Virus record (IMG/VR): IMGVR_UViG_3300025810_000077
Coordinates: 1 to 24,689 of that record
Source of the DNA: a virus
Strand: one strand, 5' to 3'
Length of the DNA: 24,689 bases
Part shown: in pieces, positions 7,521-13,982 of the stretch
How positions within the stretch are numbered: position 1 is the stretch's first letter
How the letters are laid out: the number at the start of each line of letters is the position of its first letter
The notes under the pieces: model-generated
Seen by the model: the letters and a program-made list of their open reading frames with translations, nothing else
Database searches by the model: none
What the model was told of the DNA's origin: nothing
Translations under genes and position numbers: made by a program

Positions 7521-7834
7521 GCCTGACGCAAGCGGAGAGACAGCTAAAAGCAATCAGACAACTGTCTAAGACTTCTGGCTGGAAAGTTATCGAACAAATT
7601 ATGCGCGACGAAATTGTCGCTCTTGCTCTGCAAACCGCAAAGAACCCGAAGAAGAGCCCCGAAGAAACCGCCTTCTACGCTGGCTGTCTACAAGCCAGCG
7701 AGAACCTCCTGAACATCATACCCAACCTTGAAGCCAAGCTTCAGGGCGAAGCCCAACTACAGTCATGGGAAAACAGGGACGACCCCAACCCCATTGATGA
7801 TCCATTATCCCTGCATCAACAACTTCAACAATAA
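7517..7834 (+). CDS. Small helical protein before scaffold
   Basis: A 105 aa protein with a TTG start inside the overlap TTGA; an upstream purine run is present but distant (about 13 bases), so initiation is probably coupled. Residues about 5-35 (ERQLKAIRQLSKTSGWKVI...IMRDEIVAL) and 45-75 are predicted helices. The pattern L-x-x-L-x-x-x-x-GWKVIEQI resembles small conserved proteins before scaffold genes in podoviruses; this is from memory. Its last 60 bases contain a GGGACGAC motif (7776-7783), encoding part of NRDDPN. Function unknown. Confidence 0.65.
   Translation: MSLTQAERQLKAIRQLSKTSGWKVIEQIMRDEIVALALQTAKNPKKSPEETAFYAGCLQASENLLNIIPNLEAKLQGEAQLQSWENRDDPNPIDDPLSLHQQLQQ
7776..7783 (+). promoter_or_regulatory. 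GGGACGAC leader motif, copy 2 (before scaffold)
   Basis: An exact GGGACGAC followed by CCCA, inside the 3' end of the preceding gene and 89 bases before the scaffold ATG. Preceded by AAAACA, like copy 3. Function unknown. Confidence 0.5.
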
Positions 7835-7864
7835 TCGCCGCGCAAGCCGCGAAAGGAAAACACA

Positions 7865-8905
7865 ATGGCCATAGATCCAAACGACCCAATAGCACGCATT
7901 GCCGCAGGCCAACTTGGCCCAGCCGCACAACCTGCCCAAGCCGCACAACCCGCACCACCGCCGCCACCCCCTGCCCCAGTAGAGGCTCCTCCAACAATGG
8001 AAGAGACGGCGCAGACAGATGCCGCACCGAAGACAGAAGCAGACGCCTCAAACCAAGAGCCGTACAGCTTCATTGAAGTAGATTACAAAGGACAAAAGCG
8101 TAACTTTACGCCCAACCAAATTACAGGAACCTTGGAAAGATACACCGCACTTAACGACAAACATGCTGGCGTGAAGCCAATACTGGATGTCGTTGACAAC
8201 ATGGTGAAGACCACAGGTCAACCGCAGGAAAAAGTCATGAGCGACATGCTCTCACTCATGAAAGCTGGCCTGTCGAAGAACACTCAAATGGGTGGAGACG
8301 GACGACCATCTCAACGACCAGCAGAAGGCACTCCCGCAAGTCAAAACAACGACAACGCGCCCGACCCATTCGCTAACTGGGAAAGCGAAAACGATGTAGC
8401 TCTCCCCCCTGGCTACAGGGAGCAGGCGCAGACAATGGCGCAGATGCAACAGGGCATGGCCCAAATGCAGGGCATGATGCAACAGGTTCTACAGAGCGCA
8501 CAAGGAACAACGCAAGCCGCTGTAGACAAAGAAGCTGCTGCCGGACAAATGCAAAATCAGGCGATGCAAGAGCGCACCAAAATGAACCTTGATCAAGCCG
8601 CAGAAAAGTACGGGCTTACCGAGGAAGACGCTCCAAGATTCCAGACCTTCCTAGCAGAGCGTGGCTTCATGCTTCAGGAAATGAACGATAAGGAACTAAC
8701 TGAAAGAATGGTTGGCGACTATGTCGCCGCTAAGAACGGCCCCGAACTCGCTCGTCTCCAAGAAATCAACGAACGAAGACAGGCGTTCCAAGGAACGATG
8801 GCTCCAACACCAGCCGCTGGTGCAGGCCCAGCTCCATCTGGCCAAGACGACATGCTCAACAGGATGACCGATAAGGCGTTTTCCAAGCAAGCAGGGATGG
8901 CATAA
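7865..8905 (+). CDS. Scaffolding protein candidate
   Basis: A 346 aa protein two genes' worth upstream of the capsid protein, with GAAAGGA before its ATG. Residues about 15-45 are Ala/Pro/Gln-rich with a poly-Pro run. Residues about 70-95 form an ordered segment 'IEVDYKGQKRNFTPNQI'. Residues about 180-235 are a Gln/Met-rich helix. Residues about 240-300 are charged helices, followed by an Ala/Pro linker and a short C-terminal helix ending 'DKAFSKQAGMA'. It has no Cys or Trp-rich core. Disordered ends, a helical centre and acidic to neutral character directly before the capsid gene are typical of phage scaffolds, whose C-terminal helix contacts the coat protein. Identity rests on composition and position. 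Its TAA overlaps the next ATG by one base. Confidence 0.75.
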   Translation: MAIDPNDPIARIAAGQLGPAAQPAQAAQPAPPPPPPAPVEAPPTMEETAQTDAAPKTEADASNQEPYSFIEVDYKGQKRNFTPNQITGTLERYTALNDKHAGVKPILDVVDNMVKTTGQPQEKVMSDMLSLMKAGLSKNTQMGGDGRPSQRPAEGTPASQNNDNAPDPFANWESENDVALPPGYREQAQTMAQMQQGMAQMQGMMQQVLQSAQGTTQAAVDKEAAAGQMQNQAMQERTKMNLDQAAEKYGLTEEDAPRFQTFLAERGFMLQEMNDKELTERMVGDYVAAKNGPELARLQEINERRQAFQGTMAPTPAAGAGPAPSGQDDMLNRMTDKAFSKQAGMA

Positions 8906-9048
8906 TGGCCCCTAAAAAAGGTTTGTACTACAACATTAACAAGAACAAGAAGGCGGGGAAGAAACCCCGCCGCAAAGGAGAAGCGGGCGCTCCGACTGAC
9001 CAAGATTTTGCAAACGCCAAAAAAACCGCCCGTAAAAGGAAAGCCTGA
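8905..9048 (+). CDS. 47 aa basic 'KKGLY' protein
   Basis: Starts at the ATG in TAATG shared with the scaffold stop, and ends in TGATG shared with the next gene. The sequence begins MAPKKGLYYNINKNKKAG and ends in a Lys/Arg cluster (KKTARKRKA) after 'GAPTDQDFANA'. The KKGL[YW]-x-NI...K[PS]-x-x-KG-x-x-GAPT-x-x-[DA]F pattern matches a family of tiny basic phage proteins that I recall from many podovirus and siphovirus genomes, usually between packaging or scaffold genes and the capsid gene. This copy appears shorter in the middle than the form I recall. Role unknown; nucleic-acid binding is plausible from charge. Confidence 0.7.
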   Translation: MAPKKGLYYNINKNKKAGKKPRRKGEAGAPTDQDFANAKKTARKRKA

Positions 9049-9311
9049 TGGCTCCAGCTAAAGGAAAAGCCAAGTCGAAGACTGTACGCAACCCAAAGAC
9101 GGGGCGCACAAAAACGGTTTCATACGGTCAGGCCGGAAACGCAAAAGGTGGCGGCCCAAGGGTGCGCCCAAATTCTCCCAAAGGTGACGCATATTGCGCG
9201 AGATCATACGCCCAGCTTAAGAAGCACAAGAAGGCCGCAAGCAACCCAAACTCCCCACTTCGATTAAGTCGCAAACGATGGAAATGCAAAGGAAAGGTCA
9301 GTTCAGGATGA
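9048..9311 (+). CDS. Small basic phage protein (DUF6321-like)
   Basis: An 87 aa, strongly basic protein starting at the ATG in TGATG. Motifs: 'KTVRNPKTGRTKTVSYGQ' near residues 11-28, 'KGDAYCARS' at 45-53, and 'NPNSPLRLSRKRWKC' at 66-80. This set (NPKTGR, KGD-x-YCARS, NP-x-[ST]P-x-x-LSR-x-x-W-x-C) matches a conserved small phage protein family I recall as DUF6321, whose function is unknown. Two Cys remain, at 50 and 80. It lies in the short gene run between scaffold and capsid. Confidence 0.72.
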   Translation: MAPAKGKAKSKTVRNPKTGRTKTVSYGQAGNAKGGGPRVRPNSPKGDAYCARSYAQLKKHKKAASNPNSPLRLSRKRWKCKGKVSSG

Positions 9312-9505
9312 GCGAAATGCCAATGGGTAAGCTCATCATGGGCGGTATGATTCCAGATGGCATGGACATCTGTGAAAAGTGCGGGGTCGTAATGCGTCCG
9401 GCTGACGCAAAGCCTCATTATGTATCGGGTCATCTACAATGCCGATGCGGAAAGAATATCGACGAGTGCTGTCAAGGGGAGACAGCAAACGAATTATTAG
9501 ATTAA
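9308..9505 (+). CDS. Small Cys-rich putative zinc-binding protein
   Basis: A 65 aa protein; ATG at 9308 overlaps the previous TGA (ATGA). An earlier in-frame ATG at 9278 would overlap the previous gene further and is less likely. Met-rich N-terminus, then 'CEKC' at 22-25, His at 37 and 42, 'CRC' at 45-47 and 'CC' at 54-55. The spacing suggests a zinc-ribbon-like site, though the CRC arrangement is irregular. No family recognised. Five bases after its stop begins a GGGACGAC leader, preceded by a short A run. Confidence 0.68.
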   Translation: MSEMPMGKLIMGGMIPDGMDICEKCGVVMRPADAKPHYVSGHLQCRCGKNIDECCQGETANELLD

Positions 9506-9510
9506 AAACA

Positions 9511-9518
9511 GGGACGAC
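9511..9518 (+). promoter_or_regulatory. GGGACGAC leader motif, copy 3 (before capsid gene)
   Basis: An exact GGGACGAC followed by CCACAAAAAACC, six bases after the preceding TAA and 182 bases before the capsid ATG. It is preceded by AAAAACA. The A/C-rich run after the motif resembles the start of phage late transcripts (T7-type transcripts begin GGGAGACCACAA), but no conserved upstream promoter block is visible. Confidence 0.5.
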
Positions 9519-9651
9519 CCACAAAAAACCTACCTACATAATGCCCAAGTCAAAAGCTGTATAGGCCGCTATGCCGCCGTCACCGCCAGAGACAACCCGC
9601 TGACGTCTACATTCGACGACCATCCGTATGTGTCCGATGCTTATAACCGCG

Positions 9652-9682
9652 CCTTACGGCGTATCATAAACCGTATATAAGG
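9652..9682 (+). promoter_or_regulatory. Hairpin over the capsid gene ribosome site
   Basis: CCTTACGG (9652-9659) can pair with CCGTA (9671-9675) and, across a 4-base bulge, with AAGG (9680-9682 plus A). The paired AAGG is part of the Shine-Dalgarno AAGGAG for the capsid gene (ATG 9693). The loop is 11 bases. The stem is imperfect, so this could be chance. Confidence 0.35.
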
Positions 9683-9692
9683 AGACTATACC

Positions 9693-10871
9693 ATGCCTAC
9701 TGGCATCCAAGGTCTACGCGGCAGTGGGGAATTTTCATCCGACTTCCGTCCGACCAACTATCGTGAGCTTTTCACGCTGTTAGAACCCAACGGTAGCGCA
9801 CCTTTCAATGCACTATTGGCGATGACTTCAGGTGAGGCCACGGACGACCCGAAGTATAACCACTTCAGAGACGAGATCCCTGAAAGGGTTGTTAAAGTAA
9901 ACAACGGCGCTGGCTACAATGCTACTGCTACATCGATCACAATCGACGCAGACATTGAAGTTGGCTTCCTAACAGCCGGTACGTTGCTCGTAAACGCAAC
10001 AACTGGCGAGCTAATGCGGGTCACTGCTGACGCTTCTGGTACTACACTTGCTGTAGCCAGAAACCTCGGATCAAGTGGCTTAACAATAGCTGACAACGCA
10101 GACTTATTTGTCGCAGGTTTTGCGGCTGCTGACGGCGCAGACGTGTCTACAGCAGTGTCGTTCGACCCAAGTGTTGTCTACAACTACACTCAGATCTTCC
10201 GTACTCCATTCGCCGTGACCAACACGTTGAAGGCAACTTACAGAAGAACTGGGGACGCTGAAGACGAGTTCGCAACAAAAGCTCTCAAGCTCCATATGCA
10301 AGAGATCGAGCGAGCAATGTTCTTCGGAAAACGCCACATTGAAAACTCTGCCGCCTACAACGAACGCAGATACACAGGTGGCTTGCTCAACTCCATCACT
10401 AACGTGGTAGACGGAGCAACATGGTCAACCGCAGGCCAGATGACAGAAGACGAGTTCGACTCAATGTTGATCAACTCTATCTTCGCATTCGGTAGCCAGC
10501 AGAAGCTTGCTTTCGTTGGCGCAAAGGTAGCCGCACACTTGCAACGCTTCGGCAAATCAAGATGGCAACCTACTGTTGTTGAAGGAACCTATGGCGTCAA
10601 TGTAACAAATTACGCCACAATGGCTGGTGATTTAATGGTTCACTTGCATCCTCAGTTCCGCCAAGTGCCGACAATGGATAGCGCAATGGTCATTATCGAC
10701 ATGCCACACGTTAAATACCGATACCTAGACGGACGTGACACTCAGTTACTACGCGACCGACAAGGCAACGGTGTCGACGGAGCAATCCACGAGTACCTAA
10801 GTGACTGCGGATTGGAATTAACCCAAGACAAGGTTCACACCTACATCAAGGGTTGGCTGACTACAGCGTAG
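9693..10871 (+). CDS. Major capsid protein, SU10/DUF5309-like
   Basis: A 392 aa coat protein with AAGGAG 8-13 bases before ATG. The order of elements matches the DUF5309/SU10 major capsid family (HK97 fold): an early 'NYRELFTLLEPNGSAPFNALLAM', a beta domain (residues about 75-150) with 'LVNATTGELMRVTADASG' and 'VARNLGSSGL', then 'YNYTQIFRTPFAVTNT', the long helix 'HMQEIERAMFFGKRHIE', 'RYTGGLLNSI', 'FVGAKVAAHLQRFGKSRW', a 'YATMAGDLMVHLHPQF' strand and a C-terminal 'DTQLLRDRQGNGVDG' segment. It forms the icosahedral shell. The GGGACGAC leader and RBS hairpin lie upstream and an intrinsic terminator directly downstream, so it probably sits at the end of a strongly expressed transcript. Family assigned from memory of the pattern. 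Confidence 0.88.
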   Translation: MPTGIQGLRGSGEFSSDFRPTNYRELFTLLEPNGSAPFNALLAMTSGEATDDPKYNHFRDEIPERVVKVNNGAGYNATATSITIDADIEVGFLTAGTLLVNATTGELMRVTADASGTTLAVARNLGSSGLTIADNADLFVAGFAAADGADVSTAVSFDPSVVYNYTQIFRTPFAVTNTLKATYRRTGDAEDEFATKALKLHMQEIERAMFFGKRHIENSAAYNERRYTGGLLNSITNVVDGATWSTAGQMTEDEFDSMLINSIFAFGSQQKLAFVGAKVAAHLQRFGKSRWQPTVVEGTYGVNVTNYATMAGDLMVHLHPQFRQVPTMDSAMVIIDMPHVKYRYLDGRDTQLLRDRQGNGVDGAIHEYLSDCGLELTQDKVHTYIKGWLTTA

Positions 10872-10887
10872 TCAGTTGTCTACAGAT

Positions 10888-10932
10888 GGGCGGGCCGATA
10901 TATGCAAAAATTTACGGCCCGCTCACTCTTTT
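10888..10932 (+). terminator. Intrinsic terminator after capsid gene
   Basis: GGGCGGGCCG (10888-10897) pairs with CGGCCCGCTC (10915-10924) as a 10 bp stem with one G-U pair and a 17-base loop, followed by ACTCTTTT (10925-10932). It is GC-rich, close behind the capsid stop codon (10869-10871), and the best terminator in the window. A terminator directly after the coat gene is a familiar way to boost coat protein transcripts, as with T7 gene 10. Confidence 0.82.
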
Positions 10933-10952
10933 AAAAACGAAATGGAGCGATC

Positions 10953-11045
10953 ATGGGACTCAAAGTAGAAATAAGAATGCCAAAGAAAAAGACAAAGACA
11001 AAGACAAAGGACAAGAAGAAAACGGGTACGAAGAAAAAGTACTAG
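10953..11045 (+). CDS. 30 aa Lys-rich peptide
   Basis: ATG at 10953 with GGAG at 10944-10947 and a 5-base spacer. It encodes MGLKVEIRMPKKKTKTKTKD then KKKTGTKKKKY: more than half of residues 11-29 are Lys. It is the first gene after the terminator. The good ribosome site argues for translation. Alternating KT residues would suit nucleic-acid or polyanion binding. No family recognised. It could be a chance ORF in an A-rich stretch. Confidence 0.5.
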   Translation: MGLKVEIRMPKKKTKTKTKDKKKTGTKKKY

Positions 11046-11053
11046 TAACCAAA

Positions 11054-11209
11054 ATGAACTGTTGGTTTTGCAAGGCTGAACTAATCTGGGGTTGTGACTA
11101 CAGCTACGATGATTACGGTCTAGAAGGAGATGGCATTATAGCAACCTTCAGTTGCCCTCAATGCAACTCTTATGTAGAGGCGTACTCTCCAGAGCAAACC
11201 GATGAATGA
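11054..11209 (+). CDS. Small zinc-ribbon protein
   Basis: A 51 aa protein: 'CWFC' at 3-6, 'IWGCDYSYDDYGLEGDGI' at 11-28, 'SCPQC' at 33-37 and 'YVEAYSP'. Two C-x2-C knuckles about 30 residues apart give a typical zinc ribbon. The pattern CW-[FH]-C-K...W-G-x-D...DYG-x-E-x-x-G-I...C-x-x-C...Y-[VE]-x-Y matches a small conserved family I recall in many phages, function unknown. A longer TTG-initiated frame from 10853 would run back into the capsid gene with no ribosome site, so the ATG at 11054 is preferred although its own Shine-Dalgarno is weak. It overlaps the next gene by 8 nt. Confidence 0.75.
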   Translation: MNCWFCKAELIWGCDYSYDDYGLEGDGIIATFSCPQCNSYVEAYSPEQTDE

Positions 11210-11543
11210 AATAGCCAACATAAACCAAATGTCGATAGATATGGTGTCCCTTGTAGCCCCGCTACTAGCACTCACTGTCTCTATCGGCATTGGTCTTTGG
11301 GTCAAAGACAGCATGGACGCATTCATCAAAGGTCTGACCTTTCGAATGGCCACCGCGTTTGAGGAAGGCTCATTCGTTTACATCGATGGAGAAGCCGCAA
11401 CAATAGTCAAAATCGGACTGTTTAGAACCACGTTCCAAATCAACAACGGTAGAGGCGTGACTTGGCGCTTTGTACCAAACAGACGCATCGAATACCTTAA
11501 AATCGAAAAGGTAGTTAACCAAGCCAAATCCGAGGATCATTAG
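11202..11543 (+). CDS. One-helix MscS-like beta-domain protein
   Basis: A 113 aa protein. Residues about 15-34 (VSLVAPLLALTVSIGIGLWV) are a hydrophobic helix long enough to span a membrane. A linker 'KDSMDAFIKGLTFRMA' follows, then residues about 53-104: 'FEEGSFVYIDGEAATIVKIG', 'TTFQINNGRGVTWRFVPN', 'EYLKIEKV'. The order F-x-x-G-x-x-V-x-I-x-G-x-x-x-x-[IV]-x-x-I-G...T...PN is that of the MscS channel beta domain. Free MscS has three membrane helices and a C-terminal vestibule; this version keeps one helix and the beta domain. It could oligomerise in the host inner membrane, but channel activity is inference. It shares its TAG stop with a GGGACGAC motif. Confidence 0.72.
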   Translation: MNEIANINQMSIDMVSLVAPLLALTVSIGIGLWVKDSMDAFIKGLTFRMATAFEEGSFVYIDGEAATIVKIGLFRTTFQINNGRGVTWRFVPNRRIEYLKIEKVVNQAKSEDH

Positions 11544-11550
11544 GGACGAC
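11543..11550 (+). promoter_or_regulatory. GGGACGAC leader motif, copy 4
   Basis: An exact GGGACGAC followed by ACACCC. Its first G is the last base of the preceding TAG stop, the same arrangement as copy 1. It lies 60 bases before the ATG at 11603. Confidence 0.5.
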
Positions 11551-11556
11551 ACACCC

Positions 11557-11601
11557 GTAAATCTGCGCCACACATAAGCACTTGTAACCGTGGAGATTTA
11601 T
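11557..11601 (+). promoter_or_regulatory. Hairpin over the 11603 ribosome site
   Basis: TAAATCT (11558-11564) is a perfect complement of AGATTTA (11594-11600), with a G-U pair extending it outward. The 3' arm takes the last two bases of the Shine-Dalgarno GGAG (11592-11595), which is 7 bases before ATG 11603. The loop is 29 bases. Confidence 0.4.
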
Positions 11602-11602
11602 A

Positions 11603-11920
11603 ATGAATGTTGTTCAAGGAATGCGATCTAACGCCCAGCCAGATCCCATCTCAGAAGAAGACCCAATGCAAAAGGTCGTTAAGAAAGCCGCGAAGAAAGC
11701 CAAGGCAAGCAATTCTACAGACGTGGAAACATCAGATCTTGTTCTAGTTACCGAAGAATCACACGGCGCAAAATTTGATCTCATCCTAGACCAAGACACA
11801 AAGATCAGAGGTGTACGCGCCCAAGGAGGAAAGGTTCTGTTCAATGTTCCAAGAGAACTTGCAGAACGCGCTCTCAAACATGTCCATGTTACTAGTGGCA
11901 GATTGGTATCTAGCGAATGA
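11603..11920 (+). CDS. Small hypothetical structural-module protein
   Basis: A 105 aa protein with GGAG 7 bases before ATG. Residues about 20-36 hold a basic Lys/Ala cluster (KVVKKAAKKAKA), residues 45-105 a beta-rich part with 'FDLILDQDTKIRGVRAQGGK' and 'ELAERALKHVHVTSGRLV'. The basic linker separates a short acidic N-terminus from the folded part. It precedes the tail adaptor and overlaps it by ATGA, so a head-tail joining role is possible. No family recognised. Confidence 0.65.
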   Translation: MNVVQGMRSNAQPDPISEEDPMQKVVKKAAKKAKASNSTDVETSDLVLVTEESHGAKFDLILDQDTKIRGVRAQGGKVLFNVPRELAERALKHVHVTSGRLVSSE

Positions 11921-12441
11921 CAACAACCAGCACGACAACCAAGGTTGCCCCCGTTCACCCGACTGTTGGAACGCGGAACGCTCCATCCGACACAAGGTTG
12001 GCCCCTCAGGTATTCAGAGGCAGTCCAAACGCGCCACTAGAAAATCTTGTGGCGATAGCTCTTCGACGCTTTGGTGACTTCTCATCCCGCCGAGTAACTG
12101 GAGATGTCGTGCTGATGATGATCGAGTTTGCAAACGAAGTTGTAGAGATGGTTAACAGCCACCCATACAACGACAGCGAAATTCCAGTCGAGTATTACAC
12201 ATCACAGACCGACATAAGACCAATAGAAGATGCAATCATGGTGCGTGGTTTACTGGCTCTGTACGCAGAGCAACAAGTATCTGACAAGTATCCAAACGCA
12301 CGTATGGAGTTTGCCAAACATCTTAACGGCATCCTTTACTCCAGAAAATACAAAGGAACAGTGCGTCACGAAATGACTAGCCTAGAAAATACTGACCCAA
12401 TGAAAACGATGAACGGAACGCAAAGCAGTCTGGCTATCTAA
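11917..12441 (+). CDS. Tail tubular protein A-like head-tail adaptor
   Basis: A 174 aa protein. A Thr/Pro-rich N-terminus (about 35 residues) is followed by helices: 'ENLVAIALRRFGDFSS', 'VVLMMIEFANEVVEMVNSHPY', 'PIEDAIMVRGLLALYAEQQVSDKYPNARMEFAKHLNGIL'. The F-A-N-E-V-[IV]-E-x-[VI]-x-x-HPY segment and length fit the adaptor that docks the podovirus tail to the portal (T7 gp11-type role). It is immediately followed, with no spacer, by the nozzle candidate, the usual gene order. Identity is based on context and pattern. Confidence 0.68.
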   Translation: MTTTSTTTKVAPVHPTVGTRNAPSDTRLAPQVFRGSPNAPLENLVAIALRRFGDFSSRRVTGDVVLMMIEFANEVVEMVNSHPYNDSEIPVEYYTSQTDIRPIEDAIMVRGLLALYAEQQVSDKYPNARMEFAKHLNGILYSRKYKGTVRHEMTSLENTDPMKTMNGTQSSLAI

Positions 12442-13971
12442 ATGGCTACCAAATCGCCCACACTTATAAAGTCTAACCTCTCGGCTTACTTTGGCTTTAA
12501 GGGCATCGACCGTTCGCGTCCAATCATCGGCATGGATGACGGAAAGAAACAGCCCCTCTTCCGTCTCAACAACGGCCACTCCAAGTGGACAGGTACAATC
12601 GTCAGGGACACTGGATTACAAGTCAGAAAGAAAGTGCCAGAAGGAGAAATAGTTCATCAAAACTTCGTCAACAGAACAGGTCTTGGTTACGCAGTGCAAG
12701 ATGGTAAAAGCATTTCACTGTACACCGAGCTTTCTAACGCAAGTGTAGTCGACCTTTACTCAACCAACCAACCAGTAAGTTCCGTGATCTATGCAGGCAA
12801 ACTTAACTTTATGTCTGCTGGCTTTCCCATATATGCAACTGATGGCTACAGCTTCGTCAAAAACGCATCAACAGTCACCCCAGCTTTTGGGGTGGCCATT
12901 GAAGGTCGACTGTATGTAGCTGGAATACCCACCCTTCCCGCAGAGATCAGGGTATCGCGTCTATTCACAAACGATGGCGACGAGCAAATCTTTCTAGACG
13001 AGGAAACCGCAACCACCACAGCCAACCGCGCTGACTTCCTAGACCTCTCAAACGTGATAGGAACAGCAGATGAGATCACAGGTCTTGCCAGATTCGAAAC
13101 AAACCGTCTCGCAATCTTCACGAATGACCAATGCGTTGTCTACAAGGTCGACCCAGACGTAGCCTTGTGGGAAATAGACACGAGAGCAAACGTACAGTTA
13201 GGAACAGTGGCGCACAATGCTATAGCTCAAGTTGGCAGTGATATAATTTTCTGCTCACGACACGGAGTTCACAGTCTCATACGGTCTTCACAAAACGGTA
13301 TATCAATCGAGACACGAACCCTGTCATATGAAATAGAAGATCTTTACAAAGAATTTTTGAGAGCTTGCATTGGCCCTCGCTTTGTAAACTGCACCTACGA
13401 CCAAGACCTTGGCAGGCTACATATCTTCTTCCCAATGGCTGATGGGTTACACAAAACCCTAGTTGGTGAGTTTAGGCGTGGCTACGAAAGCCTGACATGG
13501 TCAACATCAGACACAGGAGCATCTAGATGTGGCGCATTCCTAGCCGGAAGCATGACATTCGGGACAGCATTTACAACCTACAACAGATTAGACGAACTTT
13601 TAGAACTCAATCCACAAGACGATCTCACAGATGACTTCATTCGCCCTAAATTCCTAGTTGAAACTCCCATACTTTGGCATGGCCTAATCGATGAAATAAA
13701 GGAAAGCCGCGCTCTAGTCATTCAAGCATCAGGGAGTGGCACGCTCCTCATCACCGCATTTGATGAAGAAGGGGGAGAAGTCCTGTCCGAAACTATTGCA
13801 ATCGAAAGACGGGACGACAACCCCGAAGGTTTCCCGTCTGATGCACTTGACGTCCAGTTCCGTATTCCTTTTCAGCTTCGATACAGAGGATTGCAACTGA
13901 AGTTTGAAAGCGTAGACATGGGCGACATTGAAATTCTCGGCTTCGCAGTCGAGCTTAAACAGCCAAGCTAG
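12442..13971 (+). CDS. Tail nozzle / tail tubular protein B-like
   Basis: A 509 aa protein beginning right after the adaptor stop. Beta-rich throughout, with repeated propeller-blade-like strands: 'VIYAGKLNFMSAGFPIYATD', 'VAIEGRLYVAG', 'LARFETNRLAIFTNDQCVVY', 'VGSDIIFCSRHGVHSL', 'DLGRLHIFFPMADG'. The pattern 'L-x-x-F-x-x-[NR]-L-x-[IV]-F' followed by a 'G-x-D-[IV]-x-F-x-S-x-x-G-V-x-S-[LI]' blade is typical of stubby-tail nozzle proteins (T7 gp12, P22 gp10 role). The C-terminus (residues about 400-509) is a beta sandwich-like region. A GGGACGAC copy lies in its 3' end at 13811-13818. Confidence 0.75.
   Translation: MATKSPTLIKSNLSAYFGFKGIDRSRPIIGMDDGKKQPLFRLNNGHSKWTGTIVRDTGLQVRKKVPEGEIVHQNFVNRTGLGYAVQDGKSISLYTELSNASVVDLYSTNQPVSSVIYAGKLNFMSAGFPIYATDGYSFVKNASTVTPAFGVAIEGRLYVAGIPTLPAEIRVSRLFTNDGDEQIFLDEETATTTANRADFLDLSNVIGTADEITGLARFETNRLAIFTNDQCVVYKVDPDVALWEIDTRANVQLGTVAHNAIAQVGSDIIFCSRHGVHSLIRSSQNGISIETRTLSYEIEDLYKEFLRACIGPRFVNCTYDQDLGRLHIFFPMADGLHKTLVGEFRRGYESLTWSTSDTGASRCGAFLAGSMTFGTAFTTYNRLDELLELNPQDDLTDDFIRPKFLVETPILWHGLIDEIKESRALVIQASGSGTLLITAFDEEGGEVLSETIAIERRDDNPEGFPSDALDVQFRIPFQLRYRGLQLKFESVDMGDIEILGFAVELKQPS
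13811..13818 (+). promoter_or_regulatory. GGGACGAC leader motif, copy 5 (before fibre 2)
   Basis: An exact GGGACGAC followed by AACCCC, inside the nozzle gene (encoding part of RRDDNP) and 172 bases before the fibre 2 ATG. Being within coding sequence it could be chance, but it matches the extended pattern. Confidence 0.42.
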
Positions 13972-13982
13972 AGAGGCAAGAC

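Larger units (their letters stand above)
9506..9692 (+). other. Capsid gene leader region
   Basis: The longest gap between genes (187 bases). It holds a GGGACGAC motif, a 59-codon frame open from 9501 to the TAA at 9678-9680 but lacking a normal start, GTATATAA at 9673-9680, a hairpin at 9652-9682 and the Shine-Dalgarno AAGGAG at 9679-9684. No clear sigma70-type promoter is visible. Confidence 0.55.

Noticed and set aside
10853-11052. Longer TTG-initiated form of the zinc-ribbon gene
   Set aside because: It would start inside the capsid gene, cross the terminator and the Lys-rich peptide gene, and has no ribosome site. Only the part from 11054 carries conserved features.
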